A stretch of 17,412 nucleotides of DNA, from positions 1,573 through 18,984 of the forward strand of contig DUIP01000076.1 of NCBI GenBank assembly GCA_013330285.1. Direction: 5' to 3'. The notes under the pieces were generated by a model, which was not told the DNA's origin, did not search any database, and worked only from the letters and a program-made list of their open reading frames with translations. Both the position numbers and the translations under genes were made by a program. Shown here piece after piece: positions 9,347 to 17,412 of the stretch (position 1 is the stretch's first letter; every line of letters begins with the position of its first letter). This DNA is from Candidatus Poseidoniaceae archaeon. Its GTDB lineage: Archaea > Thermoplasmatota > Poseidoniia > Poseidoniales > Poseidoniaceae.

Positions 9347-9469
9347 GAGCAGGGACCAAAAAATGAACATTTCACATGGTATCTTTTTGCCACGAATTGC
9401 TCTAAGAGACTGTTTTTTGCATCGTATTGAAGGGGTATCATTCAAGTTCTTGAACGCACAGCAGGAAGC
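9347..9469. promoter_or_regulatory. Divergent intergenic region between ileS and the giant surface protein gene
   Basis: This 123-bp gap is the only divergent junction in the window, so both promoters should lie here unless ileS starts at 9307, which would lengthen it. AT-rich blocks that could carry TATA elements are AAAAAA near 9359-9364, CTTTTTG near 9383-9389 and TGTTTTTTG near 9411-9419. None sits at an unmistakable distance from either start. AGGA at 9463-9466 is only three bases before the ATG at 9470, too close for a normal ribosome binding site. Confidence 0.45.
9441..9454. promoter_or_regulatory. 14-bp perfect palindrome, possible operator
   Basis: TTCAAG-TT-CTTGAA is a perfect inverted repeat with 6-bp arms. 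A second, overlapping palindrome GTTC-TT-GAAC follows from the same bases. It ends 15 bases before the ATG of the giant surface protein, where a transcription start or leader would lie. Dimeric helix-turn-helix regulators bind sites of this shape, but no regulator gene is in the window and a palindrome of this size can occur by chance. Confidence 0.3.
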
Positions 9470-12400
9470 ATGGCGGGTACGTCCGGTTTGAAAACGGCGT
9501 TGTTTCTCGGCGTTTTGATGGTCCTTGGCGGGCCACTCAACAGCATGGTAATGCACCATGAGGATGCCCCAGAACACATCGAATTATTCGATCATGTCGT
9601 GGCCCAAGCGATTGCAGGTGAACATTCAACATTCCTTCTTCCAGGCAACGACGTCGCATCGACTTCATTCACCTTGGATGTCCCCAGCGATGCTCCAATT
9701 ACCAACGTCCATCTTTCAATGGAACCATCGGTTCAACCGACACAGACAGGATTTACATGGGATAGCAATGCGATTTGGTCAGCATCAACAGCCGTTCACA
9801 ACGGCACCTTTGGCTCCGATGATGTCCTGACTGGTGATGGTGGTGGGACCCTGTGGGATTTCAATACCAATGCAGGGGGTTGGACTTTTTCAAATTCCTA
9901 CTCCGCTCGAGTCACTTCACCGGCATGCGGATTTAATGGAAGTTCAGGTGGATCTCTTCGAACCTATGCCGGTTCAACATACGCAACCTCTCCAGTCATC
10001 GATTTTTCGGGAGTTTCTGCAATGCCTTTCCACGCTTGGGTTCACGAGGGTAGAAGTGGATGTGGGGAAACACCAGACGGTGGTGAAGACTTGCAATTCC
10101 AGTACAAGACCGCCAGCGGTACATGGACGACCTTCAACACCTTCTCGGGTGGTGGTTCGCAAACCAGCAATTTCCAGTATATGACAAACCTTCCACCTGC
10201 AGCCCTGCACACCAATTCACAGGTACGAATACACCAAACCTCTGGTTCAAGCACATGTTGCGATTATTGGTTTGTTGACGATGTGCATTTCGCCACACCT
10301 CCTTCCGCAGATTGGACCAGCCCGACGATTGGTTTCGGAGCTTCAGATTTCCAGAAAGTCAATGCTGGCCCTTGGGCACCATTGTACCTCGATGCGGCTG
10401 TTCCAGCCGGTGGTGAATTGAACTGGACCATCCTTGATGGCAGTACAAATCAACCAATTGAGGGCTTCCATGGTTCGGGTGCTGGTTGGATTCCGACCAA
10501 TGCTTTGGATTGGACTCAACACACTTCAATCAAAGTTCACTTCTACCTCGAACCGGCACCGGACGGTCGAATGGCATCGATTTACTCACTCAGTGGCGAT
10601 GGGTTGTATGCCTCTCAATTCCAACAAGATCCAACCGAACTTGGTTGGACCCTTGGAGGCAATGCCTACTATGCGCCTTTTGCTCCTGAGCACCCGAATA
10701 CACCACCAAGCGTCAATGGCAGTGACGGCGATACCTTGCTTTCACCATGGTTGTCCACCTCTGGCGCGGTTGCCAGTGCCATGGTCACAGCAGAATACAC
10801 CGATGCAAACATATCCATCAGGTATGCAGAAAACGAGCCATGGGCTCAAATTTCTGAACCTTTCAGTGTGAATCTTGCTCAGGCAGAAGGCACAACAGGT
10901 CGAATCCAAGTCCAGTTTTCTACAGACTATTCACTCGCCACTTCGAATGGCTCTACAAACAGTACGAACATGACAACGCCAGAATGGTCGGTCTCAGGAC
11001 TTGAATTGGGCTTGATGGCAGGTCTTCAACCCGCCACGCCATCGATTGATTTCGAAGGTGATGGCAACCTCGAATGGGGCGGCAGCGATGCACGTGTAGG
11101 TTCGTGGGGAATGCAAGACCGCTTCGAAAACGGTCAGACCAGCATGGCTGTCAATCCAGGTTTATCGGGCTACGCCACAGGCAAGGCGTGGGTTCCAGTC
11201 ACAGACCTTTCTTCCTTCAGCTTCTCAGCAATCTCATACAATGGTAATCTCGATGGGGTTTTGCTCCGCGTTGGCAATGATGAAATCGCAAATTGGAGCC
11301 TCAATGGTTCCGCATACCTTGCGCTTGATTCAAACCAACTTGATCTGTTCACCACAACACTCGCCAGTCAGACCTCCACGGTGGGCGCTCTTGGCACTTC
11401 ATTCGCCGAGGTGACGTTCGAAACTACAGGTACAGGTAATGTGACCCTCGGCGGTTTAGCCATCCCATATACAACAGGTACGTCGATTGATGCCGGTTCA
11501 GATTCATCTTTTGTGTTGGCCTTGAACACAATTCGCTTCGGCCTTACACCAAGCAACGGGCTGCACGAAATCACAGTTCCATTCTCCTCATCAACACCCG
11601 GAGGCCTCCATGTGGCTGTTGAGGGCATGAACACCTCATCAGCTGTGCAAATGGTTGGAACAGAGATGCTCATCGATGATCCAGTGCTCACGCCAAGCCA
11701 ACGTTGGCAAACCATGAACACGACATACAATCTGTACGGTTCCTCTGCCTCCCTTGCACGATTGGACGTCACGGATGGTAGGACCACTGGAACATGGCTC
11801 CTCCCGATGAGCGGCTCTACTCCGGTTGGCATAGGCAGCTTCGAGTACATCGAACTTCATCCAGATTCACCGCTTGTGGTGATTGAAAATGGCTTGGAAA
11901 CGACCATCAGCATCACCTTCAGAATTGAACCGTCATGGGACGATGCAGAGCAACTTAGGGCTACATCCCGATTGGTGCTTACCAACACAGTGATTTCCAT
12001 TCCTTCAGTGCATGTTTGGGGCGGTCCAGGCGTCCAAGGGTATGAAAACGATCTCGAAATTCAAGATGTTGTCTTCACTGATGTGGACAATGGGCGCGTC
12101 CTCACTTCAGCAGATTACTACCTCAAAGCAGGCATCGATGTGGCGTTCTCCGCTCGAATCGGGTTTGAAGGCCTGAATACGATTGATGCCTTTGCAGACG
12201 GTGACGCTCTGCTCAGCCTTTACCGGGGCGAAACGATGGTCGCTAACACCACTTCGCTCGATGACAATCTTTGGAATTACACCGATACTGTACCATTCAC
12301 ATTTGGGGAATTGACTTGGAGGCTTGAAATCACTTCAATCAACGGTTCAGGACTGACTGAAGACGCCGTGTTTGAACGCACCTTCCACATCGATTCAGTC

Positions 12401-14641
12401 AATCCACAAGTCCTGAGTACATCCATGGATTTGTACGACCATCGTACACCTTCAAGCACCCAGACGATTCAAATTCAAATCTCAGATCAACCCCTCCTAC
12501 CGACCGATGTTCAAGCGATGGTGTGGCGTGAATGGATCGATGATACCAACATGAACAAATGGCCAGACGGCGATGAATACCAATCCTTGGGGTTGTACAT
12601 TCCTAACGATTTGACGAGCCTCATTGGCCAATATACGCTCTTGCTCGATGACACAGGGGGCAGTTTGGGGCAAAAGGTTGCAGTGTACATTACCGGAACT
12701 GATGACGCAGGCCAACACCTCGAGAAAGGTGGCTCGAATGAAAGTGGAGAACATTTGTTCATGTACCAATTAGCCGTTGACGGTGCACCAACCGTTGAGG
12801 CAGGTGCCTACGCCTTCGAATCCGGCCGTGAACCGTGGCTCCACCCCCAGACTCCATACGTCCTCAATGTCGATTTGAATGAACCAAACGGTGGTTCTGA
12901 CCTCACCGACGTATTTGTTGAACTTGCATCCAATCAAGGCAGCGACGTCCTTCCAATTCAGTGGGATTTCACCACAGGAAACTGCACGACAACGAGCCCA
13001 CACCTGATCGTTCTTGACTGTACCATGCTTGGTGCAGATGGTCCTGCAGACCCATATGAGCGAGATATTACCCTCAACATTGAATTCATGCTTGCGTGGA
13101 CAACACCTGACTTGGGCGAAACACGACGAGAACCAGGTGTTCGAGTCATTGACCGTGCTGGACAAGAGGTGTTCAAAACCTTCCCAGAGCACCGATGGCG
13201 ATTTTCCGCAGCGATGGAAATCCCAGAGGAGTCTGTGGCCCTCGTCTTGTCCCAAGGCACCTTACTGGGCGATGGTGCACGTCTTGCACCGAGCAGCCCA
13301 ATGGAGATTGCTGGCGGGGTTGTGTTCAGTCAGACCAATGCGGTCCCAGTCTTTGATTGTCAAGTGGATGTCCTCTTTGCCGGCCAGACCCTTTCGGCTA
13401 CAACCTACGAGGGCATTTGGTCGATGGAGCTTACAGCACCTTCCGAATCGGGAACACTCCCTCTCACGTGGAGCATTGGCTGTCTTGAAGGACAGGGTGT
13501 CGATGCAACAGATAAGGAAACTTCAGTTCGATGGATCATTGTCGATGGTACAGGGCCCGAACCTGTCGAAGTCCTGAATCCACGACCGCAAGCAGTCTTA
13601 GCAGCCGATTCCCATGAAGTTCGCGTGCTGCTCTCTGAGGAGGGTGGACTTGAAACCGATTCACTCGAGCTCGTTTGGTGGGTCGAAGAGAAAGCCACAG
13701 GCGATCGGCTCCGCAATGGTGTCGAGCCGCTCGAACTTCTTGGCACAGAAACTTCAGGACTTCGATTGGAAGTTGTTGGAAGCATTGATCTGAGCGTCAT
13801 TACGCCAGAGATGCTCGAGAACAGACTTGCACTTCACGTCATCGTAGCGGGACGTGATCTTGCCGACAATGACATTCTGGGCCTTGGGGGCACACCGGCA
13901 GGAACTCCAGTTGGCGTGTGGGATATGGAATGGTTCAAGCCTGAATTCGAAATCGAACAAGGCGGGGTTGAATACTCCCGTGTCATCATCGAAGTTGGTC
14001 AGACTTCCATCGTCACTGCATTCGTCAAGAACACTGGCACGCTCGACGGAACAGTCGATCTGGTCTTCACCATTGTCGATGCTGATGGCAACCGCTCAAC
14101 TTTGAGGCGAACCAGCGCAGAAGTACCACAGGGTGGAGAAGTTGCGGTTCAAGTGGATTGGAACCCTGATTCTCCAGGATTGCAGTGGGTCGAAGTCGCC
14201 TTGGAAAACGAAATCACTTCCAACGGCCCATCGATTGATGTCCGGCCCGCACGTGAAGAATCCTTGACAGAACGGGTGTTTGGTGACGTCAATCCAATCA
14301 TCGGTTCTGTGGCTGGTTTGCTGTTCATCTCCATCCTTGTGACTGGCCTCATTTATGCTACACGAATGACACGTAAGCGTGGTTCGAAGGCCGAATATGA
14401 CTGGGATGAATATTCTTCAGAATTTGATTACGATGAGGATGATGAATACGAGGACGATCCTCCTTCCTCCTCAACTGTAGAAACCACAACCGCAGCCGCA
14501 GCAACGGCTACAACTCAAGCAACCCAAGAGGAAGAAACCGATTGGATACGAGGCTCTGATGGTTACTGGTGGTATCACGACAAAGAGGCCGATGAATGGT
14601 GGTACAAAGATTCACAAGGAAACATCGTAAGGCATGATTAA
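9470..14641 (+). CDS. Giant extracellular, C-terminally membrane-anchored multidomain protein
   Basis: This 1723-residue protein has a hydrophobic N-terminus (about 7-24, LKTALFLGVLMVLGG) read as a signal peptide. Residues about 126-275 look like a reelin/MAM-type jelly roll, opening GGGTLWDFN and closing D-Y-W-F-V-D-D-V with several cysteines. Many Ig-like beta-sandwich segments follow, and a CARDB-like domain (about 1490-1595) sits just before the membrane. One transmembrane helix spans about 1610-1631, followed by positive R-M-T-R-K-R, so the bulk lies outside. The cytoplasmic tail has an acidic, Tyr-rich stretch (1642-1663), a Thr/Ala-rich linker (1664-1690) and a WWY-doubled module (1692-1723). 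Sequons cluster at Asn493, Asn497 and Asn500. I see no catalytic motif. Adhesion, particle binding or a surface-layer role is inferred. Its last 8 bases overlap one possible nadE start. Confidence 0.85.
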   Translation: MAGTSGLKTALFLGVLMVLGGPLNSMVMHHEDAPEHIELFDHVVAQAIAGEHSTFLLPGNDVASTSFTLDVPSDAPITNVHLSMEPSVQPTQTGFTWDSNAIWSASTAVHNGTFGSDDVLTGDGGGTLWDFNTNAGGWTFSNSYSARVTSPACGFNGSSGGSLRTYAGSTYATSPVIDFSGVSAMPFHAWVHEGRSGCGETPDGGEDLQFQYKTASGTWTTFNTFSGGGSQTSNFQYMTNLPPAALHTNSQVRIHQTSGSSTCCDYWFVDDVHFATPPSADWTSPTIGFGASDFQKVNAGPWAPLYLDAAVPAGGELNWTILDGSTNQPIEGFHGSGAGWIPTNALDWTQHTSIKVHFYLEPAPDGRMASIYSLSGDGLYASQFQQDPTELGWTLGGNAYYAPFAPEHPNTPPSVNGSDGDTLLSPWLSTSGAVASAMVTAEYTDANISIRYAENEPWAQISEPFSVNLAQAEGTTGRIQVQFSTDYSLATSNGSTNSTNMTTPEWSVSGLELGLMAGLQPATPSIDFEGDGNLEWGGSDARVGSWGMQDRFENGQTSMAVNPGLSGYATGKAWVPVTDLSSFSFSAISYNGNLDGVLLRVGNDEIANWSLNGSAYLALDSNQLDLFTTTLASQTSTVGALGTSFAEVTFETTGTGNVTLGGLAIPYTTGTSIDAGSDSSFVLALNTIRFGLTPSNGLHEITVPFSSSTPGGLHVAVEGMNTSSAVQMVGTEMLIDDPVLTPSQRWQTMNTTYNLYGSSASLARLDVTDGRTTGTWLLPMSGSTPVGIGSFEYIELHPDSPLVVIENGLETTISITFRIEPSWDDAEQLRATSRLVLTNTVISIPSVHVWGGPGVQGYENDLEIQDVVFTDVDNGRVLTSADYYLKAGIDVAFSARIGFEGLNTIDAFADGDALLSLYRGETMVANTTSLDDNLWNYTDTVPFTFGELTWRLEITSINGSGLTEDAVFERTFHIDSVNPQVLSTSMDLYDHRTPSSTQTIQIQISDQPLLPTDVQAMVWREWIDDTNMNKWPDGDEYQSLGLYIPNDLTSLIGQYTLLLDDTGGSLGQKVAVYITGTDDAGQHLEKGGSNESGEHLFMYQLAVDGAPTVEAGAYAFESGREPWLHPQTPYVLNVDLNEPNGGSDLTDVFVELASNQGSDVLPIQWDFTTGNCTTTSPHLIVLDCTMLGADGPADPYERDITLNIEFMLAWTTPDLGETRREPGVRVIDRAGQEVFKTFPEHRWRFSAAMEIPEESVALVLSQGTLLGDGARLAPSSPMEIAGGVVFSQTNAVPVFDCQVDVLFAGQTLSATTYEGIWSMELTAPSESGTLPLTWSIGCLEGQGVDATDKETSVRWIIVDGTGPEPVEVLNPRPQAVLAADSHEVRVLLSEEGGLETDSLELVWWVEEKATGDRLRNGVEPLELLGTETSGLRLEVVGSIDLSVITPEMLENRLALHVIVAGRDLADNDILGLGGTPAGTPVGVWDMEWFKPEFEIEQGGVEYSRVIIEVGQTSIVTAFVKNTGTLDGTVDLVFTIVDADGNRSTLRRTSAEVPQGGEVAVQVDWNPDSPGLQWVEVALENEITSNGPSIDVRPAREESLTERVFGDVNPIIGSVAGLLFISILVTGLIYATRMTRKRGSKAEYDWDEYSSEFDYDEDDEYEDDPPSSSTVETTTAAAATATTQATQEEETDWIRGSDGYWWYHDKEADEWWYKDSQGNIVRHD

Positions 14642-14657
14642 GAAGGCGTTGAGTTCG

Positions 14658-16421
14658 ATGTCCCGGTCAATTGCACTGCTCCAAGGTGATTCCACCGTAG
14701 GTGACTTACAAGGCAACGCAAAACGCCTTGAAGCACTGGCGGAATTGGCTGCTTCGCATGGTGCAGTTTTGGGTTTGAGTACAGAATTGGCCATCTGCGG
14801 CTACCCTCCAAGAGATTTGCTTTTGCAATCAGATTTTGTCCTCAAGGCGCAATCCAAAGCAAGCGATTTATCGGTTTCTATCCCCGTTCTTGTTGGCACT
14901 CCACTTGCTCCCGAACATGAAAAGCAACTGCCAAGCAATGGTGTTGTTCGGTGCGGTCCAACTGCATCATCGCCGACCAATGGAACACGAGTTGTTGCCA
15001 AAAAGCAACTGCTTCCAACCTACGATGTGTTCGACGAAGCCCGATATTTCAAGCCCGATAATCGGCCAGGAATTGCACGGACGATCGCTGGTCTTGATTT
15101 GGGGGTAACCGTGTGTGAAGACGCCTGGCAAGCGGCTGGCATGACACCTTCGGCATACGCTGCAGATCCGATTGAATCACTGGCAGAGTGGGGTCGTCAA
15201 GGCGTCAAACTTGACGCGACGGTCAACCTTTCTGCTTCACCATACCACGCCGATAAATTGGTTTCAAGAATTCATGTTTGCCGTACAGCCTCCGCCATAC
15301 TTGGCCACCCATTTTTGATGGCGAATCAAGTTGGAGGAAACGATGATCTTCTCTTTGATGGCAATTCACTCGTCGCTTGGCCAGATGGGCGAGTCGTCAT
15401 CGCTCCTGCTTGGAAAGAAGGGATTTTGCTGGTCGATTTGGATGACCCTGACGCCTGCACATGGTTGGCCTCAACCACAGGAGACGCACTCGATGTGGGT
15501 CAAGATCAATTGCGCCGGCTTCAATCTGGTGATGATGGACGGGAGCACGAACGCGATGTATTGGAAGATGTAGCGGATGCAGTCATCACAGGCCTTTCCG
15601 ATTACTGTAGGAAATCGGGGATTCAATCAATTGTGCTCGGCCTTTCAGGTGGTATTGATTCCGCAGTGGCCGCTTGCGTGGCTGCCGCAGCAGTTGGTCC
15701 CTCAAATGTGACTGGAATCGCTATGCCCTCAAGACATTCATCTCAACATTCCATTGATGATGCAGCTTACACGGCAGCATCCTTGGGTCTTGTCTTCGAT
15801 ACCATACCAATCGATACCATGCATGGCTCCGTCGAGGCTTCGATCGGCAACATGCTCGATGCTGGTGCACAAGTTGCGGGCGAGAATCTCCAAGCAAGAT
15901 TGCGAGGTTTAATCGTCATGGCGCATGCCAATGCGCAAGGTAGCATGGCCATCGCCACAGGGAATAAATCAGAACTGGCCCAAGGCTACTGCACCCTCTA
16001 TGGGGATATGGCAGGCGGGGATACACCTCTTGGCGATCTCTACAAAATGCAAGTCTATGGCTTGGCGGAAGTCTTCAATCAACGTGCGAAACATATGGGT
16101 TTGCCGGCGCCAGTCAACGACTCAACGCTCACCAAACCCCCCTCCGCAGAATTAGCACCTGACCAAATTGACGAGGATTCACTTCCTCCTTATCCTGTGC
16201 TTGACGCCATCCTCAAAGCCCACATCGAGGACGGTCTTGATGGGCAAAGCATTGTCGAAAAGGGCCATGATGCCGCCATAGTGCTCGATGTCCTCACTCG
16301 TTTAGAACGCAATGAACACAAGCGGTGGCAAATGTCTCCAGCACCAAGAGTCTCAAGCCGTGCGTTCGGTCAAGGTTGGCGCCGTCCCTTGGCGTCCCGC
16401 CATGATTGGCGTCGTTCTTGA
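14658..16421 (+). CDS. nadE: Glutamine-dependent NAD+ synthetase
   Basis: It catalyses the last step of NAD synthesis, amidating deamido-NAD with ammonia released from glutamine. The N-terminal nitrilase-type glutaminase domain has the full triad: Glu43 (STELAICGYPP), Lys116 (KQLLPTYDVFDE) and Cys153 (TVCEDAW). The C-terminal synthetase domain has the PP-loop S-G-G-I-D-S (330-335), then ATGNKSELAQGY, TLYGDMAGGDTPLGDLYK and a family-type end (AFGQGW, RRP). At 587 residues it is in the range of two-domain NadE proteins. The ATG at 14658 is preferred because MSRSIALLQGD starts at the first strand, with AGAAGG about 12 bases upstream; the ATG at 14634 would add eight residues and overlap the preceding gene. 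Many archaea use the one-domain, ammonia-dependent enzyme, so the fused form may have come from bacteria. Confidence 0.95.
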   Translation: MSRSIALLQGDSTVGDLQGNAKRLEALAELAASHGAVLGLSTELAICGYPPRDLLLQSDFVLKAQSKASDLSVSIPVLVGTPLAPEHEKQLPSNGVVRCGPTASSPTNGTRVVAKKQLLPTYDVFDEARYFKPDNRPGIARTIAGLDLGVTVCEDAWQAAGMTPSAYAADPIESLAEWGRQGVKLDATVNLSASPYHADKLVSRIHVCRTASAILGHPFLMANQVGGNDDLLFDGNSLVAWPDGRVVIAPAWKEGILLVDLDDPDACTWLASTTGDALDVGQDQLRRLQSGDDGREHERDVLEDVADAVITGLSDYCRKSGIQSIVLGLSGGIDSAVAACVAAAAVGPSNVTGIAMPSRHSSQHSIDDAAYTAASLGLVFDTIPIDTMHGSVEASIGNMLDAGAQVAGENLQARLRGLIVMAHANAQGSMAIATGNKSELAQGYCTLYGDMAGGDTPLGDLYKMQVYGLAEVFNQRAKHMGLPAPVNDSTLTKPPSAELAPDQIDEDSLPPYPVLDAILKAHIEDGLDGQSIVEKGHDAAIVLDVLTRLERNEHKRWQMSPAPRVSSRAFGQGWRRPLASRHDWRRS

Positions 16422-16459
16422 GGCCGAATCTCTCATTACCAAAACGCCGTAGCAATGTC

Positions 16460-17284
16460 ATGGCCGAGACCATTGTCAACATCGCGGGCTATCGCTTTGT
16501 CGACCTGCCAGACAGGGATGAATTGCGCGCCCCAATGATTGCTGCGTGCACCGCATCTGATTTGCGCGGCACCATCCTTTTGGCGCACGAAGGCATCAAT
16601 TTCTTCCTCGCCGGCAGACAGGAAGGCATCGACCGTTTTCTCTCCTTCTTAGATCAGGATGTGAGGTTCCTCGATATACCTTTGAAAATCTCCCAGACCG
16701 ATTATCAGCCGTTCAACAGGATGAATGTTCGGCTCAAAAAGGAGATCATTTCCTTGGGTATGGACGAGGTCAAGCCTGCAGATTTCACAGGCGAATCAAT
16801 TGCACCAACCGAATTCAAAAAATGGCTTGATGAAGGCAAAGCCGTCACAGTGCTCGACACTCGAAATGATTACGAGATTCGTCTTGGGACCTTTCAGAAT
16901 GCATTGGATCTTGACATCACCAGTTTCCGGGCATTTCCAGCAGCCGTAGACGCCATGCCAGATGAATTGAAAGACACACCAGTGGTGATGTTTTGCACAG
17001 GAGGTATCCGGTGCGAGAAGGCAAGTGTGGTGATGCTTGAAGCCGGATTCAAAGACGTCCGTCAACTCGAGGGTGGTATTCTTGGATACTTCGAAGAGGT
17101 TGGCGGTGCGCATTGGGATGGCGATTGCTTTGTCTTTGATCATCGAGTGGCCTTGACACCTGAACTCAAAGAGTCAGACGCCGTTCAATGCTTTGCATGC
17201 CGTCAGCCGTTGACCTTGGAAGAACAACAATCACCAGAGTATGTGATTGAAGTTTCTTGCCCATACTGCATCCATTTGCGTTGA
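16460..17284 (+). CDS. trhO: tRNA uridine(34) hydroxylase TrhO (UPF0176, rhodanese domain)
   Basis: TrhO makes 5-hydroxyuridine at tRNA wobble position 34 in an oxygen-dependent reaction. The 274-residue product has the usual order: an N-terminal ferredoxin/acylphosphatase-like domain (about 1-95, with GTILLAHEGINFFLAG), then a rhodanese domain with V-L-D-T-R-N-D-Y-E and the active loop C-T-G-G-I-R-C-E-K starting at Cys179. The C-terminal tail carries two C-x-x-C pairs (Cys244/247 and Cys267/270) that could bind zinc, a feature of many family members. The ATG at 16460 is preferred because MAETIVNIAGYRF begins at the family's first strand. An in-frame ATG at 16406 would overlap nadE by 16 bases and adds 18 residues without similarity. 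It lies 38 bp after nadE. The enzyme is mainly bacterial. Confidence 0.93.
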   Translation: MAETIVNIAGYRFVDLPDRDELRAPMIAACTASDLRGTILLAHEGINFFLAGRQEGIDRFLSFLDQDVRFLDIPLKISQTDYQPFNRMNVRLKKEIISLGMDEVKPADFTGESIAPTEFKKWLDEGKAVTVLDTRNDYEIRLGTFQNALDLDITSFRAFPAAVDAMPDELKDTPVVMFCTGGIRCEKASVVMLEAGFKDVRQLEGGILGYFEEVGGAHWDGDCFVFDHRVALTPELKESDAVQCFACRQPLTLEEQQSPEYVIEVSCPYCIHLR

Positions 17285-17287
17285 TCA
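17282..17287. other. Second back-to-back convergent stop pair in TGATCA
   Basis: TGA at 17282-17284 ends trhO, and TCA at 17285-17287 is the TGA stop of the - strand frame entering from the right. The junction is identical in sequence and spacing to the one at 1714-1719. The call depends on the right-edge frame being a real gene. Confidence 0.6.
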
Positions 17288-17412
17288 CGACGGCCAAATA
17301 AGCCATGTCCCCAACAGCTGCGCATGGCTGTAAGCATGCCATTCGTGGCCAGTGTTTCCGTCATTTGCTGCAAAGAGAACATGGTGTTCTGTTGCATGAA
17401 TGTCGCCATAGG
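17285..17412 (-). CDS. C-terminal fragment of an unrecognised protein, truncated by window edge
   Basis: Read on the minus strand, one frame is open from the right edge to a TGA at 17285-17287. It gives 41 residues including HHVLFAANDGNTGHEWHAYS and ending LIWPS. The beta-strand/turn pattern with A-N-D-G-x-T-G-x-E resembles repeats of large extracellular ELWxxDGT-type or propeller proteins, so a secreted protein is possible. I do not recognise the gene. Its exact abutment with the trhO stop supports it. A different minus-strand frame (17203-17409) is also open but overlaps 82 bases of trhO and has an unlikely composition. Confidence 0.5.
   Translation of the reverse strand, partial: YGDIHATEHHVLFAANDGNTGHEWHAYSHAQLLGTWLIWPS

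Noticed and set aside
9347..9577. N-terminal extension of ileS
   Set aside because: It shows no IleRS similarity, contains a basic, Cys- and Gln-rich stretch unlike the rest, and overlaps the start of the divergent gene.
14634..14641. ATG at 14634 as the nadE start, overlapping the giant gene's stop by 8 bases
   Set aside because: It is possible, but the eight added residues have no family counterpart and the ATG at 14658 places the first strand at the N-terminus.
17203..17409. Minus-strand 68-codon open frame at the right edge
   Set aside because: It overlaps the end of trhO by 82 bases, has a Met/Gln-rich unnatural composition, and a better frame ends exactly at the trhO stop.
1..17412. 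tRNA genes, CRISPR arrays, insertion sequences, toxin-antitoxin or defence cassettes
   Set aside because: Reading both strands gave no cloverleaf ending in a T-arm, no regularly spaced direct repeats, no transposase or integrase motifs, and no nuclease/ATPase cluster. The only gene-free gaps are 123 bp or shorter.

Overview
The window looks like a piece of a free-living marine archaeon, most likely Marine Group II (Candidatus Poseidoniales). This is inference from gene content, not from a marker gene. The pointers are a MutS-family ATPase with an N-terminal helix-hairpin-helix region and no Smr domain (the archaeal MutS5/MutS2-like layout), a very large surface protein with one C-terminal membrane helix and a tryptophan/tyrosine-rich cytoplasmic tail, an exported S15-type peptidase, a lipobox protein, and several enzymes usual in bacteria. 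Base composition looks even and coding density is very high. I see no rRNA, tRNA, CRISPR array, insertion sequence or phage gene.

Layout. Bases 1-1716 (+) hold the C-terminal part of an S15-type (CocE/X-Pro dipeptidyl-peptidase-like) hydrolase that enters from the left edge. Bases 1717-9346 (-) hold four genes, transcribed from right to left: ileS, a cytosolic BtuF-like metal/cobalamin-binding-fold protein, an exported lipoprotein with Asp-box motifs, and a MutS-family ATPase. A 123-bp divergent intergenic region (9347-9469) separates ileS from the + strand block: a 1723-residue membrane-anchored extracellular protein, glutamine-dependent NAD+ synthetase (nadE) and the rhodanese-type tRNA hydroxylase trhO. 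A last - strand gene enters from the right edge and ends at 17285.

How the genes relate. There is no single pathway. Translation (ileS), tRNA wobble modification (trhO), NAD synthesis (nadE) and recombination or repair (MutS-like) sit beside secreted or surface proteins that suit a heterotroph degrading peptides and attaching to particles. Only the ileS/BtuF-like pair (12 bp apart) and the surface protein/nadE/trhO trio (16 and 38 bp apart) have operon-like spacing.

Most notable structure. Both convergent gene pairs end in the same way: the two TGA stop codons abut back to back in the palindrome TGATCA (1714-1719 and 17282-17287), leaving no intergenic base. The giant surface protein ends in a short cytoplasmic module with a doubled WWY-x-D motif, and a 14-bp perfect palindrome lies just upstream of its start. 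I found no convincing new defence or mobile system.
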